Shown here: piece after piece, positions 26,251 to 35,674 of the stretch
Numbering within the stretch: the first letter of the stretch is position 1
Layout of the letters: the number at the start of each line of letters is the position of its first letter
Source of the DNA: Burkholderia pyrrocinia
Lineage (GTDB): Bacteria > Pseudomonadota > Gammaproteobacteria > Burkholderiales > Burkholderiaceae
Assembly (NCBI RefSeq): GCF_022809715.1
Contig: NZ_CP094459.1
Coordinates: forward strand, 2,108,001 to 2,172,000
Direction of reading: 5' to 3'
Length of the DNA: 64,000 nt
Program-made: the position numbers and the translations under genes
The notes under the pieces: generated by a model
The model's database searches: none
The model's input: only the letters and a program-made list of their open reading frames with translations
What the model was told of the DNA's origin: nothing

Positions 26251-26299
26251 GTCTCAACCGCGCGAGACGGGGCGAGAGACGCATGAGACGAACGTCTCA
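26251..26299. promoter_or_regulatory. probable AcoR enhancer sites (paired dyads)
   Basis: Two dyads share the GTCTC/GAGAC element: GTCTC-N8-GAGAC at 26251-26268 and the perfect TGAGACG-AA-CGTCTCA at 26284-26299, with a further GAGAC at 26276-26280 between. Dyad centres are 32 bases apart, close to three helical turns. The cluster lies about 260 bases upstream of the sigma-54 promoter, a normal enhancer distance, and about 90-140 bases before the acoR start, so it may also control acoR itself. Confidence 0.6.
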
Positions 26300-26391
26300 C
26301 GCGTGCTGCGTGCTGCGATGCAATGTGATCCGCCGGACCGGATGTGCTACAAGAACATCGAATTCCCCGCCGTACGGAACCGGAGCCGACC

Positions 26392-28308
26392 ATGCCCTAC
26401 GCCGTCCCCCAGGCCCAGCACGCCGACCGTGTGCTCGGCGCGCTCGCCGGACGCCTGCCCGCGCCGGCCGATTCCGCGCGCCTCGTGTCGTCGTGGCAAC
26501 GTTCGCTGGAGCGCTACCGTCTCGACCCCGCTTCGTCGATCGGCCCGCGCGTGCTGACCGCGTCCGAGCTGCGCGAAGTGCGCGACAAGGAGGAAGCCTT
26601 CCTGCGTGCGTCGGGCCAGTGCCTGACACGGCTGCACGACATGATCCGCGTCGCCGACTACTGCGTGATGCTGACCGACGCGCACGGCGTGACGATCGAC
26701 TATCGGATCGACCGCGAGCGCCGCAACGACTTCCGCCATGCGGGGCTGCACATCGGCTCGTGCTGGTCGGAAAGCGAGGAAGGAACGTGCGGCGTCGCGA
26801 GCGTGCTGACCGATCTCGCGCCGATCACCGTGCACAAGACCGATCACTTTCGCGCGGCGTTCACGACGCTCACCTGCAGCGCGGCGCCGATCTTCTCGCC
26901 GGGCGGCGAACTGATCGGCGTGCTCGACGCGTCGGCCGTCCATTCGCCCGACGGCCGCGACAGCCAGTGCCTCGTCTACCAGCTCGTGCGGCAGAGCGCG
27001 GCGCTGATCGAGGACGGCTACTTCGTGCACAGCACCGCGCAGCACTGGATATTGTTCGGGCATCCGAACCGTCACTACGTCGAAGCGCAACCCGAGTGGC
27101 TGATCGCGTTCGACGAATGCGGCAATATCGTCGCCGCGAACCGGCAGGCCCGCGACGCGCTGCCGGCGCTGCGCGAACCGCGCCATATCGACGAGATCTT
27201 CGATGCAACCGAGATGCCGCTGCGCGATGCCGCGCGGCTCGATACGATCGTCGCGCTGCGGCTGCGCGCGACCGGCGCACCGCTCTATGCACGGCTGCGT
27301 GCGCCGCTACGACGCGCCGGCCGCGAGCCCGGCACGGTATCGCGGCGCGCGGGCACCGCGACGCGCCACGTCGGCGCGCTGACGCCGTTCCTGCACAGCA
27401 GCGACACGCATATCGCGCAACAGGCGGAACTCGCGCTGCGCGTCGCGAGCAAGCGGCTGCCGATTCTCGTGCTCGGCGAAACCGGTGCGGGCAAGGAAGT
27501 GTTCGCGCGCGCGATTCACGATGCCGGTGCGCGGCGCGCGCGGCCGTTCGTCGCCGTCAATTGCGGCGCGCTGCCGGAAGCGCTGATCGAGAGCGAACTG
27601 TTCGGCTATGCGGCCGGCGCGTTCACCGGCGCGCGCAAGCACGGCGCACGCGGCAAGATCGCGCTTGCCGACGGCGGCACGCTGTTTCTCGACGAAATCG
27701 GCGACATGCCGCTCGCGCTGCAGACACGGCTGTTGCGCGTGCTCGCCGACGGCGAGGTCGTGCCGCTCGGCAGCGATACGCCGGTGCGCGTCGACCTCGA
27801 CGTGATCTGCGCGACGCACCGCGATCTCGCGCGCATGGTGGCTGACGGCACGTTCCGCGAAGATCTGTATTACCGGCTGAGCGGCGCGACGTTCGAACTG
27901 CCGCCGCTGCGCAAGCGCGCAGACGTGCGCGACGTGATTGCCGCCGTGTTCGCCGAGGAAGCGCAGGCGACCGGCCACGTCCTCACGCTCGACGCGACGC
28001 TCGCCGAACAGCTCGCCGCCTATCCGTGGCCCGGCAACGTGCGGCAGTTGCGCAACGTGCTGCGCTATGCGTGCGCGGTGTGCGACGCCGCGCGCGTGAC
28101 GCAGCGCGACCTGCCGGCCGACCTCGCCGCGCAGCTCGGCGGCGCCCCGGCCGGCGCACTGCCCGACGACGAACGCGGCCGCATCGTCGCGGCGCTCACC
28201 GCGCACCGCTGGCGGCCCGACGCGGCCGCGCAGGCGCTCGGCATCTCGCGCGCGACGCTGTACCGGCGGATCGCGAAACACCGGATCGTCGCGCCGCACC
28301 GCGCGTGA
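26392..28308 (+). CDS. acoR: sigma-54-dependent activator of acetoin catabolism AcoR
   Basis: A 638-residue enhancer-binding protein. The N-terminal sensory part includes a GAF domain (about residues 80-210; HIGSCWSESEEGTCGVAS and AAFTTLTCSAAPIFSPGGEL). The central AAA+ domain has Walker A GETGAGKE near residue 362, the sigma-54 contact loop GAFTGA near residue 409 and Walker B TLFLDEIGD near 435. The C-terminal Fis-type HTH is at about 607-633 (DAAAQALGISRATLYRRIA). I chose the ATG at 26392 after CGGAG; the longer frame adds residues with no family likeness. It faces the operon it should control, and acetoin or a breakdown product is the expected signal. Confidence 0.94.
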   Translation: MPYAVPQAQHADRVLGALAGRLPAPADSARLVSSWQRSLERYRLDPASSIGPRVLTASELREVRDKEEAFLRASGQCLTRLHDMIRVADYCVMLTDAHGVTIDYRIDRERRNDFRHAGLHIGSCWSESEEGTCGVASVLTDLAPITVHKTDHFRAAFTTLTCSAAPIFSPGGELIGVLDASAVHSPDGRDSQCLVYQLVRQSAALIEDGYFVHSTAQHWILFGHPNRHYVEAQPEWLIAFDECGNIVAANRQARDALPALREPRHIDEIFDATEMPLRDAARLDTIVALRLRATGAPLYARLRAPLRRAGREPGTVSRRAGTATRHVGALTPFLHSSDTHIAQQAELALRVASKRLPILVLGETGAGKEVFARAIHDAGARRARPFVAVNCGALPEALIESELFGYAAGAFTGARKHGARGKIALADGGTLFLDEIGDMPLALQTRLLRVLADGEVVPLGSDTPVRVDLDVICATHRDLARMVADGTFREDLYYRLSGATFELPPLRKRADVRDVIAAVFAEEAQATGHVLTLDATLAEQLAAYPWPGNVRQLRNVLRYACAVCDAARVTQRDLPADLAAQLGGAPAGALPDDERGRIVAALTAHRWRPDAAAQALGISRATLYRRIAKHRIVAPHRA

Positions 28309-28327
28309 CGAGCCGGCGCGACCGCCA

Positions 28328-28762
28328 TCACGCGGCCTGCGCTGCCGCTTCGCTTGCTTTCCCGGCCTCACCGGCCGCTTCGTCGCGCCGCACGAACACC
28401 TCGTGCGCGGCGAACAGCGCGTTCAGCGCGGCCGGGAAACCCGCGTAGATGGCCACCTGCATGAACACCTCGACGATCTCGTCGCGCGTGCAGCCGACGT
28501 TCAGCGCGGCCTCGATATGCACCTTCAGTTGCGGCTGTGCGTTGCCGAGCGCGGCCAGCGCCGCGATCGTCGCGATCTCGCGTGCTTTCAGGTCGAGCTG
28601 CGGCCGGCTGTAGATGTCGCCGAAACTGAACTCGACCAGGAGCCGCCCGAAATCCGGCGCGATCGGTGCAAGCGCCGCGATCACGCGTTCGCCCACTTCG
28701 CCGTCGATTTCCTTCAGTTTGTTCCAGCCGCGCGTATAACGATCTTCAACGAGTTGTTCCAT
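28328..28762 (-). CDS. carboxymuconolactone decarboxylase (CMD) family protein
   Basis: A 144-residue all-helical CMD-family protein. The fold pattern is seen in DFGRLLVEFSFGDIYSRPQL, KAREIATIAALAALGNAQPQ and HIEAALNVGCTRDEIVEVFM. It has only the single Cys of that last block and no CxxC, so it is not an AhpD-type peroxidase; it looks closer to PcaC-type gamma-carboxymuconolactone decarboxylases and their uncharacterised relatives. The gene overlaps the MerR regulator gene upstream by 17 bases, so the two are one transcript and the MerR promoter controls both. The C-terminal tail is Ala-rich. The substrate is unknown. Confidence 0.85.
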   Translation of the reverse strand: MEQLVEDRYTRGWNKLKEIDGEVGERVIAALAPIAPDFGRLLVEFSFGDIYSRPQLDLKAREIATIAALAALGNAQPQLKVHIEAALNVGCTRDEIVEVFMQVAIYAGFPAALNALFAAHEVFVRRDEAAGEAGKASEAAAQAA

Positions 28763-29207
28763 CGTGTCCGTCCTGTTCCGATTGAGAGTGAGAAGGTGTC
28801 GCCCGTCGTTCCGTATCGCGTTCCCGCGCCTCGTAGTACGCGATCTTGTCGCCGATCGCGTCGAGGCTCGCCTGCAGCTCCGCGATATGCGCGCGCACCG
28901 CGTCGCGATGCGCAACCAGCAACCGCCGCCGCGCGCCGAACGTCGGCTCGCCTTGCGCGCGCAGCGCCGCGAACTGCTGCATCTGCGCGATCGGCATGCC
29001 GGTCGCCTTCAGGCGCATCACGAACGCCAGCCAGTCAAGGTCGGCCGGCGCATAGAGCCGGTGCCCGGCCGCCGTGCGCGAAATCGCGCGCAGCAGGCCG
29101 GCCTGCTCGTAATACCGCAACGTATGCGTCGACACGCCGGTCAGCTCGGCGACTTGCCCGATCGTCAGCGGACCGGCGGCGGAAGGTTTGGATACGGTTT
29201 TCGACAT
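28746..29207 (-). CDS. MerR family transcriptional regulator
   Basis: A 153-residue MerR-type regulator with N-terminal winged HTH (LTIGQVAELTGVSTHTLRYY, then EQAGLLRAISRTAAGHRLY) and a coiled-coil dimerisation helix (about residues 90-130). No cysteine pair is seen, so metal sensing is unlikely; the group resembles regulators that answer aldehydes or other electrophiles, which is inference. It starts only a few bases from the predicted transcription start of a 19-bp-spacer promoter with a perfect dyad. Its 3' end overlaps the CMD gene. I set the start at 29207; the longer open frame upstream runs across the promoter. Confidence 0.88.
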   Translation of the reverse strand: MSKTVSKPSAAGPLTIGQVAELTGVSTHTLRYYEQAGLLRAISRTAAGHRLYAPADLDWLAFVMRLKATGMPIAQMQQFAALRAQGEPTFGARRRLLVAHRDAVRAHIAELQASLDAIGDKIAYYEARERDTERRATPSHSQSEQDGHDGTTR

Positions 29208-29217
29208 GGCAGGAACA

Positions 29218-29248
29218 AGGTTAGGAGTTAGAGCTAACTCTAAGTCAA
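29218..29248 (-). promoter_or_regulatory. MerR-class promoter with operator dyad
   Basis: On the minus strand: -35 TTGACT (29243-29248), a 19-base spacer, -10 TAACCT (29218-29223). The spacer holds the perfect dyad GAGTTAG-N2-CTAACTC (29225-29240). This over-long spacer with a central dyad is the hallmark of promoters twisted open by MerR proteins. It drives the MerR gene and the overlapping CMD gene. Confidence 0.85.
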
Positions 29249-29383
29249 GCACTATCGAACGGCCAGCGCGACGACAACCCGCAACGCCCCTCGACACCGT
29301 AAAGAATGGTCAAAACCGCCGCCCGGCGCGGCTTTCGGCCTTTACAGCGACGCAAGCCTTCAGCAAGATTCGGTCAGCCTGTC

Positions 29384-29412
29384 TTAAAAAGGGCACGCAT
29401 TTGTCCTATGCT
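29384..29412 (+). promoter_or_regulatory. possible promoter of the helix-hairpin-helix gene
   Basis: TTAAAA (29384-29389), a 17-base spacer and TATGCT (29407-29412). Both boxes are partial matches, so this is tentative. Confidence 0.35.
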
Positions 29413-29492
29413 TAACGGCGACGCCCGGCCAGGTCTCGCCCCGCCGTCCGTTGCAACAGCCATTCATCCGTCAGAACCAGGGAGCCTTTGCC

Positions 29493-30092
29493 ATGCTGAA
29501 AAAGCTGCTGATGCTGTTCGTCGCGCTATCGCTGTCGCTCGCCGCAGGCTTTGCCGCGGCCGTCGAAGTCAACACGGCCGACCAGGCCGCGCTCGAAGCC
29601 GTGAAGGGTCTCGGGCCCGTCAAGTCGAAGGCGATCATCGACGAACGCACCAAGAACGGCCCATTCAAGGACGCCGACGATCTCGCAAATCGGGTGAAGG
29701 GTCTCGGCACGAAATCGGTCGGGCATCTCGAGGAAAACGGCCTGACGATCGGCGGCTCGTCGACGCCGCCGAAAGGCGTGAAGCTGTCGAAGCCGGCCGC
29801 GACGACGTCGGCAACGACGTCGACAGGCACCGCATCGACGTCCACGACCGCGACGGCCGGCACGACGGCCACGGCGCCGGCCCCGGCGGCAAGCGCGCCG
29901 GATGCGGCCGCGAAGCCGGCCAAGACCAAGCGCGCGTCTAAGAAGGAAAAGGCGGCAGCGGCCGCAGCGGCATCCGCCGACGCGGGTGCGAGCGCACCGG
30001 CCGCAGCGTCGTCCGCGAAGGCGGCGAAGGGTTCGAAGAAAAAGAGCAAGAAGGACAAGGCAGCCTCCGCCGCCGCGGCGTCGGGCGCCTGA
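29493..30092 (+). CDS. secreted helix-hairpin-helix (ComEA-like) protein with Lys/Ala-rich tail
   Basis: A 199-residue protein in three parts. Residues 1-24 are a signal peptide (MLKKLLMLFVALSLSLAAGF). Residues ~26-90 are a helix-hairpin-helix DNA-binding domain of the ComEA kind (VEVNTADQAALEAVKGLGP and the second hairpin GLGTKSVGHLEENGL). The remainder is low-complexity: Thr/Ala, then blocks such as KTKRASKKEK and KGSKKKSKKDK, like the tail of histone H1. ComEA brings DNA into the periplasm during natural transformation, but many betaproteobacterial homologues have no proven role. It stands alone upstream of a yidB-like gene. Confidence 0.85.
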   Translation: MLKKLLMLFVALSLSLAAGFAAAVEVNTADQAALEAVKGLGPVKSKAIIDERTKNGPFKDADDLANRVKGLGTKSVGHLEENGLTIGGSSTPPKGVKLSKPAATTSATTSTGTASTSTTATAGTTATAPAPAASAPDAAAKPAKTKRASKKEKAAAAAAASADAGASAPAAASSAKAAKGSKKKSKKDKAASAAAASGA

Positions 30093-30180
30093 TGTGCGCC
30101 GCGCGCGCGACGGCGTGCGCGCGGCATTCGTTCAACGGGCGCCCTTATTGCGGCGCCCTTATCGGTAAAGGTGAAGAATC

Positions 30181-30612
30181 ATGGGTCTCCTCGACATCGT
30201 CGGCGGTCTGATCGGCGGCCAGGCCGGCGGCAACTCGCAAAGCGCACTGATCACGACCGCGCTCGAATTCATCAACAACCAGCCGGGCGGCCTGAACGGG
30301 CTGATCGAGAAGTTCCAGAAAGGCGGCGCCGGCGAGGTCATCGGCTCATGGGTCGGCACCGGCGAGAACCAGCCGATCTCGGCCGACACGCTGCAGAACG
30401 TGCTCGGCTCGGACGTCGTCGGCTCGCTCGCGAGCAAGATCGGCATCGATCCGGGTCAGGCCTCGTCGATCCTCGCGCAGGTGCTGCCGCACGTCGTCAA
30501 CAGCGCGACGCCGAACGGCGAAGTGCCGGCCGGCGGCCAGATCGATACGTCGAATGTGCTCGGCACGCTGACGCAGCTCGCCGGCATGTTCGGCGGCAAC
30601 AAGCAGGCCTGA
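30181..30612 (+). CDS. yidB: YidB family protein (DUF937)
   Basis: A 143-residue protein of the YidB/DUF937 family, whose function is not established. Visible features are a Gly-rich start (MGLLDIVGGLIGGQAGGNSQ), the family block FQKGGAGEVIGSWVGTGEN and PISADTLQNVLGSDVV. No signal peptide or membrane segment is obvious. It follows the helix-hairpin-helix gene by about 90 bases on the same strand and ends before a strong two-way terminator shared with clpB. Confidence 0.88.
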   Translation: MGLLDIVGGLIGGQAGGNSQSALITTALEFINNQPGGLNGLIEKFQKGGAGEVIGSWVGTGENQPISADTLQNVLGSDVVGSLASKIGIDPGQASSILAQVLPHVVNSATPNGEVPAGGQIDTSNVLGTLTQLAGMFGGNKQA

Positions 30613-30666
30613 GCCCGCGCCGCTTCACGGCCCCCGCTTCGCGGCCCAATCGGGCCGCTCCATATG

Positions 30667-30699
30667 CAAACACCCCGCCGAGGCGGGGTGTTTGTTTTT
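30667..30699. terminator. bidirectional terminator between yidB and clpB
   Basis: CAAACACCCCGCC and GGCGGGGTGTTTG are fully complementary over 13 bases with almost no loop, followed by TTTTT on the plus strand. It separates two convergent genes. Confidence 0.88.
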
Positions 30700-30741
30700 G
30701 CGCGCCCGGCGCGAACCGGGCGTGCGGCCGGTGGCCGGCGT

Positions 30742-33339
<2,598 letters not shown>

Positions 33340-33372
33340 TTTGTCGAGACCTCCAATTTTCGATTAACACCA

Positions 33373-33400
33373 AGATGAGGATGGTTATGCGCCTTTCAAG
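33373..33400 (-). promoter_or_regulatory. sigma-32 (RpoH) heat-shock promoter of clpB
   Basis: On the minus strand CTTGAAA (33394-33400), a 14-base spacer and CTCATCT (33373-33379), against the sigma-32 consensus CTTGAAA / CCCATnT. Only one fixed position differs. It is about 40 bases ahead of clpB. Confidence 0.8.
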
Positions 33401-33497
33401 CGAAATTCGGGTTGATTCAGCGCAAAAAGTCGCTGGATGGCAATGCCGCGGCCGAGAGGCGGGACGCAGCCGGATCGCGGGACGCGGCGCCCGCGTG

Positions 33498-34016
33498 TCA
33501 GCCGGCCGTCGACGGCGGCTCGACGGGTGCAGGCGATTCGTCCGGTGACGGCGCGGCGCGCACAAGCGCGACCGGACGGATGCCGAGCAACGCAGCAAGC
33601 GGCGACGCGGGTTCGACCAGTTCGCCGAGCGTGTGACGATCGAGCTCGGCGAAGAACGCATCGCGCGCGGCCGCCAGCACCCCCTTCAGGCGACACTGCG
33701 GCTCGATCACGCAGCCGCGCGACTCGCTGCCGTCGGTCGAAAAGCAGCCGACCAGCGCGAAGTCGTTCTCGGTCGCGCGCACGACCTGGCCGACCGTCAG
33801 CAGCAGCGATTCGGGGAACAGCCGCAGCCCGCCGTTGCGGCCGCGGACCGTGTCGACCCATCCCAACTCGCCGAGCTGCTGCACGACTTTCATCAGATGG
33901 TTCTTCGAGATGCCGTAGGCATCCGAGATCTCCTGGATCGTCGCGAGCCCCTCGCCGCGCACGGCAAGGTACAGCATCACGCGCAGCGAGTAGTCGGTGT
34001 AGTCGGTGAGTCTCAT
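33498..34016 (-). CDS. nsrR: Rrf2 family nitric-oxide-sensing repressor NsrR
   Basis: A 172-residue Rrf2-family regulator. Its start MRLTDYTDYSLRVMLYLAV and winged HTH (TIQEISDAYGISKNHLMKVV) are characteristic of NsrR. Three cysteines for an Fe-S cluster are in GCFSTDGSESRGCVIEPQC, with spacing C-x10-C-x5-C. NO destroys the cluster and releases repression of NO-detoxifying genes. The facing gene codes for a truncated globin, and an NsrR-like site lies between them, which supports the call. The C-terminal tail is longer and Pro/Ala-rich. The ATG at 34016 is used because the residues above it are not family-like. Confidence 0.9.
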   Translation of the reverse strand: MRLTDYTDYSLRVMLYLAVRGEGLATIQEISDAYGISKNHLMKVVQQLGELGWVDTVRGRNGGLRLFPESLLLTVGQVVRATENDFALVGCFSTDGSESRGCVIEPQCRLKGVLAAARDAFFAELDRHTLGELVEPASPLAALLGIRPVALVRAAPSPDESPAPVEPPSTAG

Positions 34017-34139
34017 GGGCGAATTCGGAAAAGATCGATCGTGCCCCGATTGCGCGGGCCGGGCCGGTCGGGAAGCGCGCCGGGCCGGCTGACGGTCCCG
34101 TTCCGCTGCCCCGGGTTGCCCGGATGGCGCGCGCACAAT

Positions 34140-34155
34140 AAGATGCGTTACATCT
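34140..34155. promoter_or_regulatory. candidate NsrR operator
   Basis: AAGATG-CGTTA-CATCT: a dyad that matches the AAGATG half-site of known NsrR operators. It lies between nsrR and the globin gene, about 115 bases ahead of the globin start. Confidence 0.55.
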
Positions 34156-34268
34156 GCACGTTTTTCAGGGGTTGTTGGACGCTATTTTGCGTCAAAATTC
34201 TGCCGGCGTCCTGCGCGTTGCCCGCGCCGCCGCTTCGTCGTTGCCTCGATCTCCCGGCCCTTTTTGCC

Positions 34269-34829
34269 ATGACCGCCCTGCCTGCCTCGCCCGAAACCGC
34301 CCCGGCCCGCCCTCGCGATGCCGAGCCGACCGAAGACAACATCCGCGATCTCGTCTACGCGTTCTACGACCGCGTGCGCGCCGATCCGCTGCTCGGGCCC
34401 GTGTTCGACGCGAAGCTGGCCGGCCGCTGGGACGACCATCTGCCGAAGATGGTCACGTTCTGGTCGAGCCTCGTGCTCGGCACCAAGGGCTATCGCGGCA
34501 ACGTGCAGCAGGCGCACCAGCCGCTCGACGGGATCGAGCCGGCCCATTTCAGCCGCTGGCTGTCGTTGTTCCTGAAGACCGTCGAGGCGCGCTACGCGCC
34601 GCCCGCGGCGATCCGCTTCATGGAACCCGCGCTGCGGATCGCACAGAGCCTGCAGTTGAGCCGGTTCGGCTGGGATTACCGGATTCCGCCCGAGCAGCAA
34701 GCGCTGCTCGATGCGATCGCGCCGCGCCGCCGCGATGCGGGCGACGATCCGCACGCATTGCCGTCGCGCGCCCGCGGCGAGCCGTTTCCGACGAAGATCG
34801 TCGGGCGCAGCACCGATCCGGACGCGTAA
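34269..34829 (+). CDS. group III truncated hemoglobin
   Basis: A 186-residue truncated globin of group III. Family features are NIRDLVYAFYDRVRADPLLGP, the F-helix region with HFSRWLSLF (proximal His), and WSSLVLGTKGYRGN. It has an N-terminal extension of about 25 residues and a C-terminal tail beyond the core fold. Bacterial group III globins bind O2 and NO; with nsrR divergent and a likely NsrR site between, a role in NO detoxification or protection of respiration is the best inference. The ATG at 34269 is taken since residues upstream lack globin likeness, though no strong ribosome-binding site is seen. Confidence 0.86.
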   Translation: MTALPASPETAPARPRDAEPTEDNIRDLVYAFYDRVRADPLLGPVFDAKLAGRWDDHLPKMVTFWSSLVLGTKGYRGNVQQAHQPLDGIEPAHFSRWLSLFLKTVEARYAPPAAIRFMEPALRIAQSLQLSRFGWDYRIPPEQQALLDAIAPRRRDAGDDPHALPSRARGEPFPTKIVGRSTDPDA

Positions 34830-34895
34830 CGCGCACACATCGCGCGCGACGATTACGCACATGCGGCACATCGCCGCATCGCGCGGACGCCGCGC

Positions 34896-35372
34896 TCAGC
34901 GCGGCGTGTTGCCCGATTCGACGCCCCAGCGCGCGAGCGCCGCATCGTCGGTGCTGCGCGCATCGACCCAGCGCTCGCCGTCCGGCGTCGTTTCCTTCTT
35001 CCAGAACGGCGCTTCGGTCTTCAGGTAGTCCATCACGAATTCGCACGACGCGAACGCATCGCCGCGATGCGCTGCGACCGTCGCCACCATCACGATCTGG
35101 TCGAGCGGCAGGAGCCTGCCGACCCGATGCACGATCGCGACGTCGATGCCCGGCCAGCGCCGGCAGGCCTCGGCGGCGATCTTCTCGAGCGCCTTCTCGG
35201 TCATCCCCGGATAGTGCTCGAGCTCCATCGCGGCGACCGAATCGCCTTCGTTCAGGTCGCGCACGGTGCCGACGAAGCACGCGATCGCGCCGATCTTCGG
35301 ATTGCGCGCGCGCAATGCCGCGACTTCGGCGTTCAGATCGAAGTCGTCGGTCTGGATTCGTATCGTTGCCAT
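34896..35372 (-). CDS. moaE: molybdopterin synthase catalytic subunit MoaE
   Basis: A 158-residue large subunit of molybdopterin synthase, which adds sulfur from the MoaD thiocarboxylate to precursor Z (cPMP). Family landmarks are GAIACFVGTVRD, the HRVGRLLPLDQIVMVA stretch, the RGDAFASCEFVMDYLK helix and the catalytic lysine motif APFWKKE. I placed the start at 35372, after GGAG at proper spacing; an in-frame ATG six codons earlier is possible. It is the last gene of moeA-moaD-moaE. Confidence 0.95.
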   Translation of the reverse strand: MATIRIQTDDFDLNAEVAALRARNPKIGAIACFVGTVRDLNEGDSVAAMELEHYPGMTEKALEKIAAEACRRWPGIDVAIVHRVGRLLPLDQIVMVATVAAHRGDAFASCEFVMDYLKTEAPFWKKETTPDGERWVDARSTDDAALARWGVESGNTPR

Positions 35373-35397
35373 CACACGCTCCGGTCCCATGCCGAGC

Positions 35398-35655
35398 TCA
35401 ACCGCCCGTCACCGGCGGAAAGAACGCGACCTCGCAACCTTCGGTGAGCCGCGTGTCGGGATCGGTCATCTCGTGGTTGCACGCCATGCGCAATGCGCGC
35501 CCTTCGGCGAGCGTCTCCGCCCACGCACCGCCGCGCACGCGCAACCACGCGCGCACGTCGCCGACGGTCGTTACGCTGTCCGGCACGTCGGCCTGCTCGT
35601 CGGCAACGCCCAGCGCTTCTCGTACGCTTGCAAAAAATTTCAGCTGAATCTTCAT
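35398..35655 (-). CDS. moaD: molybdopterin synthase sulfur carrier subunit MoaD
   Basis: An 85-residue ubiquitin-like protein ending in the Gly-Gly (PPVTGG) that is turned into a thiocarboxylate and inserted into MoaE. Start MKIQLKFFASVREALG is typical. It lies 19 bases after moeA and 25 before moaE. Confidence 0.95.
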   Translation of the reverse strand: MKIQLKFFASVREALGVADEQADVPDSVTTVGDVRAWLRVRGGAWAETLAEGRALRMACNHEMTDPDTRLTEGCEVAFFPPVTGG

Positions 35656-35674
35656 GGTTCGGGAAGCCGCCGCG

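Larger units (their letters stand above)
25855..26391. other. divergent control region between acoX and acoR
   Basis: This 537-base gap has no coding frame I believe. It holds a sigma-54 promoter for acoX (25989-26004), and near acoR a cluster of GTCTC/GAGAC elements (26251-26299). An extra CGTCTCACG copy lies at 26111-26120. The distances fit an enhancer-controlled operon with AcoR as activator. Confidence 0.75.

Noticed and set aside
23960..26284. A 774-codon minus-strand frame that includes the SDR
   Set aside because: Only the last 258 codons (from 24736) match a family; the earlier part is an out-of-frame reading of acoX and the control region.
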